Shown here piece after piece: positions 1 to 7,536 of a stretch of DNA of 64,000 nt (position 1 is its first letter; each line of letters begins with the position of its first letter). The notes under the pieces were generated by a model. It saw nothing but the letters and a program-made list of their open reading frames with translations, did not search any database and was not told the origin of the DNA. A program made the translations under genes and the position numbers. The stretch is from Brevibacterium atlanticum. GTDB lineage: Bacteria; Actinomycetota; Actinomycetes; Actinomycetales; Brevibacteriaceae. The DNA is taken from positions 2,470,503 to 2,534,502 of the forward strand of contig NZ_CP050152.1 of NCBI RefSeq assembly GCF_011617245.1. The letters are read 5' to 3'.

Positions 1-129
1 GATCGCGCGCGCGACCGCCTCGGCGATGAGGACGATCCCCACCGAACGGGCCAGCGCACCGAACACCGACAGCGCGAACCCCCGCCGACCGTGGGGCAGC
101 TCGAGCAGGATCGACAGGGGCGAGCTCAC
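1..129 (-). CDS. Start of a CydD/CydC-type ABC transporter gene (partial)
   Basis: Only the first 43 codons are inside the window; the gene runs off the left edge. It starts at GTG, overlapping the cydB stop as GTGA, so it is translationally coupled to cydB. The visible peptide begins VSSPLSILLELPHGRRGF and continues into a hydrophobic stretch (ALSVFGALARSVGIVLIAEA) that looks like a first membrane helix after a short positively charged N-terminus. In actinobacteria the gene after cydAB is normally cydD or a cydDC fusion, encoding the heterodimeric exporter (heme/thiol related) needed to assemble cytochrome bd. The identity rests on position and the start of a membrane domain; no ATPase motif is visible in the window. 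Confidence 0.6.
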   Translation of the reverse strand, partial: MSSPLSILLELPHGRRGFALSVFGALARSVGIVLIAEAVARAI

Positions 130-1148
130 GAACGGATCGCCACCGGAACCTTGTGGGCCTCCGGGATGTGGGTCTCGGCGATGCGGCCGAGGAACATCCG
201 GTAGCTGAAGATCTGGTAGGCGATGATCACCGGCAGGATGACTACGGTGACGATGAGCATCACGGTCAGCGTGTAGTCCGACGACGACGCGGTCGTGATC
301 GTCAGCGAATCCGCCGGGTCGAGCGTCGAGGGCAGCACATTCGGGAAGGCGCCGGCGAAGACCGATCCCAGTCCCGCGACGAGGTAGATCCCGTGGAGAG
401 CGAAGGCCCGCTTCTCTGCTCCGGCGCGCACCGCGAGGAAGGCGCCGATGAGTGCGATGACCGCGACGAGGACCGGGACGACGAGCCAGGTGCGGTGGGT
501 GATCGACAGGGCGAACCAGATGAGGAACGGCACCGCGGCTGGCAGCATGATCCGCCCAGCCCAGGATCGCGCTCGGGCGCGGATGTCGCCTTCGGTCTTG
601 AGCCCGAGGAAGACGAGGCCGTGGACGAGTCCGTAGCCGAGCCCGCCCAGTCCGCCGAGCAGCGCCGGCCACGACGCCCAGGCGAAGGGGCCGCCGACGA
701 TGTCGCCGTGCGAGTTGAGCGGCAGGCCGAGTGTCGTGATCGCGAGCATCGCGCCGACGCAGAAGGCGGTGCCGGCGGAGCCGATCGCCATCGCCCACGT
801 CCAGAAGGACTTCCAGGCCTGAGTGTGTCCCTTGCCCCGGTACTCGATCGATACGGCGCGGAAGATGAGGAACAGCAGGCACAGGGTCAGTGGGATGTAG
901 AGGGCGGAGAAGAGCGAGGCGTACCAGTGCGGGAAGGCGGCGAACATCGCCCCCGCGGCGGTGATCAGCCACACCTCGTTGCCGTCCCAGACGGGTCCGA
1001 TCGTATTGAGCAGGACCCGTTTGCCGCGTTCGCTGCGGGTCAGGAACGGCAGCAGCATGCCCACGCCCAGGTCGAAGCCGTCGAGGAACAGGTATCCCAT
1101 CCACAGCACGACGATGAGGACGAACCAGATCGTGGCGAGAATTTCCAT
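126..1148 (-). CDS. cydB: Cytochrome bd ubiquinol/menaquinol oxidase subunit II
   Basis: Integral membrane subunit II of cytochrome bd oxidase, the high-affinity terminal oxidase that reduces O2 to water with quinol electrons. The 340-residue product has the family length and the CydB hallmarks: an N-terminal helix followed by LDGFDLGVGMLLPF (about 23-36) and the GPVWDGNEVWLI block (about 51-62), then about eight to nine hydrophobic helices. ATG start; it lies 11 bp after cydA and its last bases overlap the following ABC gene, so cydA-cydB-cydD form one minus-strand operon. Regulation is presumably from the cydA promoter with its dyad repeats. Nothing looks truncated. Confidence 0.95.
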   Translation of the reverse strand: MEILATIWFVLIVVLWMGYLFLDGFDLGVGMLLPFLTRSERGKRVLLNTIGPVWDGNEVWLITAAGAMFAAFPHWYASLFSALYIPLTLCLLFLIFRAVSIEYRGKGHTQAWKSFWTWAMAIGSAGTAFCVGAMLAITTLGLPLNSHGDIVGGPFAWASWPALLGGLGGLGYGLVHGLVFLGLKTEGDIRARARSWAGRIMLPAAVPFLIWFALSITHRTWLVVPVLVAVIALIGAFLAVRAGAEKRAFALHGIYLVAGLGSVFAGAFPNVLPSTLDPADSLTITTASSSDYTLTVMLIVTVVILPVIIAYQIFSYRMFLGRIAETHIPEAHKVPVAIRS

Positions 1149-1159
1149 CGTGAGACTCC

Positions 1160-2734
1160 TCAGTAGGCGAACGACAGCACGTCATCGCCGTCGTCGGTGA
1201 TCGTGGGTTTCGACGTCTTCTTCGCTTCCAATTCCGGCATCGCCGAGGCGACTCCGCCCTTGACGTAGGTCGTGAGCAGCCGCAGTTCGACGACCATCAG
1301 CACTCCGTAGACGAGGGTGAGGCTGATCAGCGAGAACAGCAGCATCCCCGGGGTCACTTCGGGTGAGAGCGCCGCCTGCGTGTACATGTACACGCCGTCG
1401 AGCTGGGCCGGGTTGGGGGCGACGACGAACGGCTGACGTCCCATCTCGGTGAAGATCCACCCGGCTGAGTTCGCGATGAAGGGAGCGGTGATCGCCAGGA
1501 GGAATCCGCGGCTGAGCCATTTCGACTGTGGGACGGTGCCCTTGCGGGCCAGCCACAGTCCGATGAGGCAGACCCCGGCGGCCAGCGCCCCGAAGCCGAT
1601 CATCATGCGGAAGCCCCAATAGGTGACGATCATGATGGGCTGGTAGTTGACAGCCTCTCCGGCGTGGTCGCCGTAACGGGGGTCGTCGGGAATGTGCGTG
1701 CCGTAGCGATCCTGGTATTCCGGCAGCAGGGTCGTGACTCCGTGGACCGGGGTGGAGAAGTCGCCGTTGGCGAGGAAGGACAGCAGGCCGGGGATCTCGA
1801 AGATGTTCTGCACCCCGTCGCAGTCGTTCGAGGAGGGGTCGGCGATCGTGAGCACGGAGAACTGGGTGCCGTCGTGGCACGCCGCCTCGGCCGAGGCCAT
1901 CTTCATCGGCTGCTGCTCGAACATCAGCTTCGCCTGCACGTCACCGGTGATGGAGACTCCGGCGAAGGCGATGATGCCGACGAGGGCGCCGATGCGCAGG
2001 GACTTGATCCACACCGCATGGTCGGTCTTGTCCCGACCCGGCAGGTCCGTGGATTCGCCGACGATGACCTTGCCGTCGGCGCCGACCGTGTCGATGCCGT
2101 CCTTGCGACGGTGGTAGAGGTGGTACCAGGAGATGCCGAGCAGGAACGATCCGCCGACGGCCAGTGCCCCGAAGAGGGTGTGGGTATAGGCGGCGATGGC
2201 GGTGTTGTTGCCGAGCACCGCCCATACGTCGGTCATCACCGGTTTGCCGTCGACGAGTTCGACCCCGACGGGGTGCTGCATCCACGAGTTCGCGACGATG
2301 ATGAAGTAGGCGGAGATCCAGGAACCGATGACCGCACACCACAGCGCCCCGAGGTGGACCGCCCGGGGCAGCCGACCCCAGCCGAATATCCACAGACCGA
2401 GGAACGTCGATTCGAGGAAGAAGGCCAGGAGCGCCTCGAGTGCCAGCGGCGCTCCGAAGACATCGCCGACGAAGCGGGAGTACTCGCTCCATGCCATACC
2501 GAACTGGAACTCCTGGACGAGACCGGTGGCCACACCCATGATGAAGTTGATGAGGAAGAGCTTGCCGAAGAACTTCGTGGCCCGCAGGTAGACCTCGTTG
2601 CCGGTGCGGTGGTAGATCGTCTGCAGGATCGCCACGAGCATGCCGAGTCCCAGAGTCAGCGGCACCATCCAGAAGTGATAGACGGTGGTGATTCCGAATT
2701 GCCACCGTCCGATGAGGACCGGGTCGAGATCCAT
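1160..2734 (-). CDS. cydA: Cytochrome bd ubiquinol/menaquinol oxidase subunit I
   Basis: Subunit I of cytochrome bd oxidase, carrying the quinol site and the three hemes. I start it at ATG 2734 because GGAGA lies five bases upstream; a TTG 15 bases earlier would place the Shine-Dalgarno inside the gene. The product is then 524 residues. Visible landmarks are WQFGITTVYHFWMVPLTLGL near the N-terminus, whose His20 matches the heme b595 ligand of the family, YTHTLFGALAVGG in the middle of the N-terminal half, and EMGRQPF near residue 410, the conserved GRQPW-type block. It is the first gene of the cydABD operon and is divergent from a BlaI-like repressor gene; the shared 240-bp gap contains a tandem operator-like structure. 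Confidence 0.96.
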   Translation of the reverse strand: MDLDPVLIGRWQFGITTVYHFWMVPLTLGLGMLVAILQTIYHRTGNEVYLRATKFFGKLFLINFIMGVATGLVQEFQFGMAWSEYSRFVGDVFGAPLALEALLAFFLESTFLGLWIFGWGRLPRAVHLGALWCAVIGSWISAYFIIVANSWMQHPVGVELVDGKPVMTDVWAVLGNNTAIAAYTHTLFGALAVGGSFLLGISWYHLYHRRKDGIDTVGADGKVIVGESTDLPGRDKTDHAVWIKSLRIGALVGIIAFAGVSITGDVQAKLMFEQQPMKMASAEAACHDGTQFSVLTIADPSSNDCDGVQNIFEIPGLLSFLANGDFSTPVHGVTTLLPEYQDRYGTHIPDDPRYGDHAGEAVNYQPIMIVTYWGFRMMIGFGALAAGVCLIGLWLARKGTVPQSKWLSRGFLLAITAPFIANSAGWIFTEMGRQPFVVAPNPAQLDGVYMYTQAALSPEVTPGMLLFSLISLTLVYGVLMVVELRLLTTYVKGGVASAMPELEAKKTSKPTITDDGDDVLSFAY

Positions 2735-2767
2735 GGGCTCTCCGTTCAAGTTTCCCGAGGGCAGTAT

Positions 2768-2801
2768 TTCTACGTCACGTAGAATTCTACATCCCGTAGA
2801 A
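2768..2801. promoter_or_regulatory. Tandem operator candidate: two adjacent TTCTAC-N5-GTAGAA dyads
   Basis: Two 17-bp dyads lie back to back without a spacer: TTCTAC at 2768-2773 with GTAGAA at 2779-2784 (perfect over 8-1-8 bases), and TTCTAC at 2785-2790 with GTAGAA at 2796-2801. The junction creates a further perfect 12-bp palindrome at 2779-2790. They sit 34-67 bp upstream of the cydA start and about 175-208 bp upstream of the blaI-like start, where a repressor would block cydA transcription. BlaI/MecI/CopY winged-helix proteins bind such short dyads (family knowledge; their classic core is TACA/TGTA, not exactly this one), so the neighbouring repressor is the obvious candidate. That link is inference. 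Confidence 0.6.
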
Positions 2802-2905
2802 CCTTGCTCGCCCTCATCCCGTCATCCAAGATCGTCTGTACCGATTATGCGCTTCCCCTCAGCGGCCGGGCCAGAGGATCACAGCCCGATCGGCGCGGCA
2901 CCGCC

Positions 2906-2934
2906 TGGAATTCGACAGTCTGTAGAGATATACT
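2906..2934 (+). promoter_or_regulatory. Possible promoter of the blaI-like gene
   Basis: A TATACT hexamer at 2929-2934 lies 41 bp before the GTG start of the repressor gene; a weak -35 (TGGAAT, 2906-2911) is 17 bp upstream. The short inverted repeat ACAG-T-CTGT (2915-2923) lies in the spacer. The -10 is good, the -35 poor. Confidence 0.35.
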
Positions 2935-2975
2935 TGAGGCAACGACCGACCATTGATGATGAGGACTTGGAAACT

Positions 2976-3338
2976 GTGGGAACACTTGGTGAACTCGAAC
3001 GCAGCGTCATGGACGCCATCTGGGTGCATGATGACGGACTGAGTGCAGCCGAACTGCGTGAGGTCCTCGCCGACCGGGAACTCGCCCTCACGACGGTGCA
3101 CACCGTCCTCTCCCGCCTGGAGAAGAAGGGCTTCGTCACCCGCGATCGCAGCATTCGCCCCCACCGCTACCTCGCGGTGTCCACTCGTGAGGATCACGTC
3201 GCCGAGCTGATGACGGAGATGCTCTCGCAGGCCCCGGACCGTCAGGCCGTGCTCGCACGGTTCCTCGGCACCGTCTCGGAGGCCGACACCAAGGCGCTGC
3301 GCAATCTGCTCGGGCGCAATCACTCGACGCATTCCTGA
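2976..3338 (+). CDS. blaI: BlaI/MecI/CopY-family transcriptional repressor
   Basis: A 120-residue winged-helix regulator of the BlaI/MecI/CopY family. The start is GTG 2976 with GAGGA ten bases upstream; the frame is open further upstream but the family N-terminus (VGTLGELERSVMDAIW) begins exactly here. The helix-turn-helix core ALTTVHTVLSRLEKKGFVTRDR (positions about 35-56) is typical of the family, followed by the dimerisation helices (DHVAELMTEMLSQAPDRQAVLARFL). It is followed 18 bp later by an M56 membrane peptidase, the classical sensor partner that cleaves BlaI/MecI in staphylococci. It is divergent from cydAB, and tandem dyads lie between. In M. tuberculosis the homologous BlaI-BlaR pair is known to reach beyond beta-lactamase to energy-metabolism genes, so control of cydAB is plausible but unproven. 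Confidence 0.9.
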   Translation: MGTLGELERSVMDAIWVHDDGLSAAELREVLADRELALTTVHTVLSRLEKKGFVTRDRSIRPHRYLAVSTREDHVAELMTEMLSQAPDRQAVLARFLGTVSEADTKALRNLLGRNHSTHS

Positions 3339-3356
3339 CCCAGAACGGTCACGTCC

Positions 3357-4250
3357 ATGACCATCGTGGGTCTGATTCTGGCCGTGCTGGCATTCCTGCT
3401 CGCGTGGCCCATTCCTGCGGCTCTCGCCCGCTTCCGCGGCGATCCGATCTCAGAGGTCGTCCTCTGGCAGGCCGTCGGACTCTCCGGCGGCCTGTCCCTC
3501 ATCGGTGCCGCCCTCGCCTTCGCCGTCGCCCCCGGATCATCGAGCCTGCCGTCGGGCATCATCGCCCTGGCGAGAGGTGAGTCCCACGCCCAGCTCTCGA
3601 TCATGGCGTGGATCTTCCTCATCATCGCCGTCCTGCTCATCGGCAGGCTGCTCGGATGTCTGGTCCTCACCTTCTACTCCGCGCGCAAGGCCCGCCTGCG
3701 CCATGATGAGATCCTCCACCTGCTCAGTGAACCCTCGGCGACGTACCCCGATACCCGGATCATCACCACCGACGAGGTGGTCGCCTACTGTCTGCCCAAG
3801 GGGCCGAGGAAGGGCACCGCGGTGCTCTCGACCGGGCTGATCAAGGCCCTCGACGAGGAGGAGCGAACCGCGGTCATCGCCCATGAGCGAGCCCACCTGG
3901 ACTTCCGGCACGACGTGCTCGTCATCCCCTTCGCCGCCTGGCATCAGGCGCTCCCCTACTTCTCCGCCACGGCGATCGGGCTGAACTCGGTGAATCGGCT
4001 CATCGAACTCATGGCCGATGACCAGGCCCGCGAGCATGTGGATCCGCAGATCCTCGCCCGCGCGGTGCGGTCGGCCGCCGCCATCAGCCCCGACCATCGC
4101 AGCGAACTGTCCAAGCAGCGCATCCGCAGGCTCTCGCACCCGCTCGATTCGGCCCGGATCCCGGTCCGGCTGATGTCGATCGGACTGGCAGTGGTGCTCC
4201 TGCTCGTTCCGACGACGCTCATCCTCGCCCCGGCTGCCTTCGGCATCTGA
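3357..4250 (+). CDS. M56-family membrane metallopeptidase (BlaR1/MecR1-like, no sensor domain)
   Basis: A 297-residue integral membrane zinc peptidase of the M56 family. Two to three hydrophobic helices precede the cytoplasmic protease region; the zinc motif HERAH is at residues 176-180 and is followed by ELMADDQA, matching the downstream glutamate ligand block; a last helix (LMSIGLAVVLLLVPTTLILA) closes the protein. In BlaR1/MecR1 this domain is activated by an extracellular penicillin-binding domain and destroys the repressor; here that domain is absent, as in mycobacterial BlaR-like proteins, so the signal it senses is unknown. It starts 18 bp behind the repressor gene and is surely co-transcribed with it. 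Confidence 0.88.
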   Translation: MTIVGLILAVLAFLLAWPIPAALARFRGDPISEVVLWQAVGLSGGLSLIGAALAFAVAPGSSSLPSGIIALARGESHAQLSIMAWIFLIIAVLLIGRLLGCLVLTFYSARKARLRHDEILHLLSEPSATYPDTRIITTDEVVAYCLPKGPRKGTAVLSTGLIKALDEEERTAVIAHERAHLDFRHDVLVIPFAAWHQALPYFSATAIGLNSVNRLIELMADDQAREHVDPQILARAVRSAAAISPDHRSELSKQRIRRLSHPLDSARIPVRLMSIGLAVVLLLVPTTLILAPAAFGI

Positions 4251-4268
4251 GCCGCCCGCGCTGCGTGC

Positions 4269-4295
4269 GGGACTCGCCTGAGGCGACTCAGTCCC
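4269..4295. terminator. Hairpin between convergent genes
   Basis: GGGACT (4269-4274) pairs with AGTCCC (4290-4295) and CGCC with GGCG inside it, with a four-base bulge. It lies in the 73-bp gap between the peptidase gene (plus) and the topoisomerase gene (minus). There is no clear T-run. Confidence 0.4.
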
Positions 4296-4323
4296 TCAGC
4301 TCACGCGTCGAGGCACCCTCGCC

Positions 4324-6435
4324 TCAAGAGTCGATGCGTTCGGCGTCGAGCACGGCGGCTCCCGAGACGATGAACTCCTTGCGCGGTCCCACCGAGGAGC
4401 CCATGAGGAGTTCGAAGGTGTTCTCCGCCGCCTCGGCGTCGGCCATCGTCACCCTCCGCAGAGTGCGCATGCTCGGGTCCATGGTCGTCTCGGCCAACTG
4501 GTCGGCGTCCATCTCTCCGAGTCCCTTGTACCGCTGAATGGGTTCCTTGTACGCCTTCTTCTGCTTCTCGAGCTTCTTCAGCAGCGCGTGCAGCTCCGCC
4601 TCGGTGTAGGTGTAGACGATGTCGTTCGGCGTCCCGCGCTTGGTCACGACCTCGACCCGGTGCAGGGGTGGGACGGCGGCGAAGACGCGACCGGCTTCGA
4701 CCATCGGCTTCATGTACCGGAAGAAGAGGGTGAGCAGCAGGGTGCGGATGTGCGCCCCGTCGACATCGGCATCGGTCATGATGATGACGCGACCGTAGCG
4801 GGCCGATTCGAGGTCGAAGCTGCGCCCGGAGCCGGCACCGATGACCTGGATGAGCGCCGAGCATTCGACGTTGGCGAGCATGTCGGCCAGGGTGGCCTTC
4901 TGCACGTTGAGGATCTTCCCGCGGATGGGGAACAGCGCCTGATGGTCGGAGTTGCGGGCGGCCTTGGCCGTGCCCATCGCCGAATCGCCCTCGACGATGA
5001 ACAGCTCAGTGTTCTCCACTCCGTTGTCGCGGCAGTCATAGAGCTTCGCCGGCAGCGAAGAGGCCTCGAGCGCGGTCTTGCGGCGCTGGTTCTCCTTGTG
5101 GGTGCGGGCGGAGATGCGCGACTTCATCTCGGCCACGACCTTCTCCATGAGGACCGCAGCCTGCTGCTTCTCCGTGCGCTTGGTCGAGGCGAGGATGTCG
5201 CCGAGCTGGGTCTCGACGGTCTTCGCGACGATCTGCCTGACGGCGGCGGTGCCGAGCACTTCCTTCGTCTGTCCCTCGAACTGGGGTTCGGCCAGCTGAA
5301 CGGTGACCACGGCTGTCAGTCCCGCGAGGACATCGTCCTTCTCGAGTTTGTCCTTGCCCATCTTGAGTCTGCGGGCGTTGGCGTCGGCGGCCTTGCGCAG
5401 CGCCTTGAGACAGGCCTGCTCGAACCCTGCGAGGTGGGTGCCGCCGTGCGGGGTGGCGACGACGTTGACGAACGATTTGAGTTTCGTGTCGTAGCCGGTC
5501 CCCCACCGCAGCGCGACATCGACGCCGACCTCACGTTCGACTTCCTTGGACTCGAGGTGGCCCGAGGAGTCGAGCACCGGCACGGTCTCCTTGAAGGTGC
5601 CGGTGTTCTGCAGGCGCCAGGTGTCCGTGATCGGCGGGTCGATGGAGAGATGATCGACGAACTCGGTGATGCCGCCGTCGAACTTGAAGACCTCTTCGCG
5701 TTCGGCGATGACCGCTCCGGTCTCATCGCGGGCGACGCCGCGCCGATCGATGATGCGCAGCTCGAGACCGGGGACGAGGAACGCCGTCTGCCGTGCTCGT
5801 TCGATGAGGTGCTGGTAGTCGAACTGGGCCTTGGCGAGGAAGATCTGCGGATCGGCCCAGTACTGCACGCGGGTGCCTGTGGCACCGCGTTTGGCCTTGC
5901 CGACGATGTCGAGGCCTGTCGGTTCTTGGAACTCTTCGAAGGGATTGTCCGGGCTCGGCTGGCCCGAGGAGTCGTCGAAGCGTCCGGGAACGCCGCGACG
6001 GAAGGACATCTTGTGCACCTTCGATCCGCGGGTGACCTCGACGTCGAGGCGCGCAGACAGCGCGTTGACGACGGAGGCGCCGACTCCATGCAGACCGCCC
6101 GAGGCTGCGTAGGAGGAACCGCCGAACTTGCCTCCGGCGTGGAGTTTGGTCAGGACGACCTCGACTCCGGTCAGGCCGGTCTTCGGTTCGATGTCGACGG
6201 GAATGCCGCGTCCCTTGTCGGTCACGGCGACCGATCCGTCGGCGGCGAGCTCGATGAGGATCTCGGATCCGTGGCCGCCGAGGGCTTCGTCGACGCTGTT
6301 GTCGATGATCTCCCACAGGCAGTGCATGAGACCGCGGGAATCGGTCGTTCCGATGTACATGCCGGGGCGTTTGCGCACCGCCTCGAGACCGGACAGGACG
6401 GACAGGTGCCTGGCGCCGTAGCTTTCGTCTTCCAC
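4324..6435 (-). CDS. parE: Type IIA DNA topoisomerase subunit B (topoisomerase IV / second GyrB type)
   Basis: The ATPase/TOPRIM subunit of a type II topoisomerase, 703 residues. Visible elements in order: GMYIGTTDSRGLMH, the GHKL ATPase motifs EIIDNSVDEAL (about 43-53), DKGRGIPV and GGLHGVGASVVNALS, then TOPRIM LFIVEGDSAMGTAKAARNS (EGDSA) and MTDADVDGAHIRTLLLTLFF (DADVDG), and the C-terminal QRYKGLGEMDADQL. The GTG start at 6435 has GAGAGGA a few bases upstream. Location beside the sigma-70 gene is typical of the actinobacterial parE rather than the gyrB next to dnaA/recF; the partner parC is not in this window. A 17-bp dyad lies just upstream. The parE versus gyrB call is by context, since the subunits are close in sequence. 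Confidence 0.88.
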   Translation of the reverse strand: MEDESYGARHLSVLSGLEAVRKRPGMYIGTTDSRGLMHCLWEIIDNSVDEALGGHGSEILIELAADGSVAVTDKGRGIPVDIEPKTGLTGVEVVLTKLHAGGKFGGSSYAASGGLHGVGASVVNALSARLDVEVTRGSKVHKMSFRRGVPGRFDDSSGQPSPDNPFEEFQEPTGLDIVGKAKRGATGTRVQYWADPQIFLAKAQFDYQHLIERARQTAFLVPGLELRIIDRRGVARDETGAVIAEREEVFKFDGGITEFVDHLSIDPPITDTWRLQNTGTFKETVPVLDSSGHLESKEVEREVGVDVALRWGTGYDTKLKSFVNVVATPHGGTHLAGFEQACLKALRKAADANARRLKMGKDKLEKDDVLAGLTAVVTVQLAEPQFEGQTKEVLGTAAVRQIVAKTVETQLGDILASTKRTEKQQAAVLMEKVVAEMKSRISARTHKENQRRKTALEASSLPAKLYDCRDNGVENTELFIVEGDSAMGTAKAARNSDHQALFPIRGKILNVQKATLADMLANVECSALIQVIGAGSGRSFDLESARYGRVIIMTDADVDGAHIRTLLLTLFFRYMKPMVEAGRVFAAVPPLHRVEVVTKRGTPNDIVYTYTEAELHALLKKLEKQKKAYKEPIQRYKGLGEMDADQLAETTMDPSMRTLRRVTMADAEAAENTFELLMGSSVGPRKEFIVSGAAVLDAERIDS

Positions 6436-6450
6436 TGAATTCCTCTCGTT

Positions 6451-6467
6451 CGATTAAATTCTAATCG
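6451..6467. promoter_or_regulatory. Dyad CGATTA-N5-TAATCG upstream of parE
   Basis: A perfect 6-5-6 inverted repeat, 16-32 bp before the parE start codon. On the minus strand its centre reads TTAGAATTTAA, so it overlaps a TAGAAT -10-like hexamer. It may be an operator or simply the A/T-rich promoter core. Confidence 0.4.
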
Positions 6468-6525
6468 CTGAGAGCCCGGGACCCTATTTCCCGTGGGCCG
6501 TGTCGGCGGCCGATTCCTCAGGGCA

Positions 6526-6555
6526 CCGACAGATCACTGCGTTGTGCGGGACAAT
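6526..6555 (+). promoter_or_regulatory. Promoter for the amidase lipoprotein gene, predicted leaderless
   Basis: CCGACA (6526-6531) and GACAAT (6550-6555) are separated by 18 bp. The expected start point is seven bases after the -10, at the ATG at 6563, so the mRNA would have no 5' leader. Confidence 0.45.
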
Positions 6556-6562
6556 GGAGACC

Positions 6563-7402
6563 ATGTCCCACCGCACTCTCGCACCGAGCCTCCTGCTCAC
6601 CGCCGTCCTCATCCTGCCCGGTCTCGCCGCCTGCGGGACAGACGACCCCGCACCGTCGGCACCGACGTCGAAGGCTGCCGAGACCTCCTCGGCTGACAAG
6701 ACGGGCGGCGGGGATCGCACCACAGGGAGCACCGCCTCGGCGAGCGATGAGGCCGAGGTCGATCTCAAGGGCAGGACGATCGCCATCGATCCCGGTCACA
6801 ACGGCGGAAACGCGTCACATCCGTCCGAGATCAACAAGCAGGTTCCCGACGGGCGCGGCGGCACGAAGGCGTGCAATACGACGGGGACGGCGACGGAGTC
6901 GGACTATCCGGAAGCCGACTTCACGTGGGCGGTGGCCGGACGCTTGCGTGACTCGCTCGAAGATGCGGGGGCGACTGTCATACTCAGCCGGAACGACAAC
7001 AAGGGCGTCGGTCCCTGCGTCGACGAACGCGGATCGTTCGCCGACGATGCGGATCTGCTCGTGAGCATCCATGCCGACGGGGCCGAGTCGAGTTCGGCGA
7101 AGGGCTATCACGTCATCGTCGCCGACCCCGGCAAGGATGAGAAGACGGAGAAGGCCTCGTCGGACTTGGCCGAATCGATCGGGACGTCGATGGGCAGGAC
7201 CTTCACCCCCAACAGCGCCTACGGGAAGGAGGCGATCAGCCGCCGTCCCGATCTGGCCGGACTCAACAATGCCTCCGTGCCCGCGGTCATCGTCGAGTGC
7301 GGACAGATGCGCAACCCGGAGGAGGCGAAGCTCATGGAGTCGAAGTCCGGGCAGAAGAAGTACGCGGCCGCGCTGTTCGACGGCATCGTCGACTGGTACT
7401 GA
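6563..7402 (+). CDS. N-acetylmuramoyl-L-alanine amidase, lipoprotein (Amidase_3)
   Basis: A secreted, lipid-anchored peptidoglycan amidase that would cut the bond between N-acetylmuramic acid and the stem peptide. From ATG 6563 the 279-residue product begins with a lipoprotein signal (LLLTAVLILPGLAAC, lipobox LAAC), then a Thr/Ser-rich linker, then the Amidase_3 fold: AIDPGHNGGN with the zinc His, EADFTWAVAGRL with the second ligand region, LLVSIHADG with the third His, and VIVECGQMRNPEEA with the catalytic Glu. A start nine bases upstream (ATG 6554) and a GTG at 6500 are possible in frame, but a promoter-like -10 overlaps them. The gene stands alone between the divergent parE and the convergent sigma gene; a strong hairpin follows. 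Confidence 0.9.
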   Translation: MSHRTLAPSLLLTAVLILPGLAACGTDDPAPSAPTSKAAETSSADKTGGGDRTTGSTASASDEAEVDLKGRTIAIDPGHNGGNASHPSEINKQVPDGRGGTKACNTTGTATESDYPEADFTWAVAGRLRDSLEDAGATVILSRNDNKGVGPCVDERGSFADDADLLVSIHADGAESSSAKGYHVIVADPGKDEKTEKASSDLAESIGTSMGRTFTPNSAYGKEAISRRPDLAGLNNASVPAVIVECGQMRNPEEAKLMESKSGQKKYAAALFDGIVDWY

Positions 7403-7440
7403 GCCGTCGCCCGGTATCGAACCGGTTCGCCCCGGGGATG

Positions 7441-7474
7441 ACGAACGCCCCCGGGAGATCCCAGGGGCGTTCGT
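7441..7474. terminator. Bidirectional terminator hairpin
   Basis: ACGAACGCCCC (7441-7451) pairs perfectly with GGGGCGTTCGT (7464-7474), and the loop can pair further (GGG/CCC). It lies between the convergent amidase and sigma-factor genes. Confidence 0.75.
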
Positions 7475-7536
7475 TCGTCGCTGCTGCTCTGACGTCTGCA
7501 AGGGGAGGCGACGTCGCCGTGTGTGCCGGGCGGCAC

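Noticed and set aside
4588..6438. Plus-strand open frame of 616 codons opposite parE
   Set aside because: Shadow of the topoisomerase codon pattern; low-complexity translation and no independent start signals.
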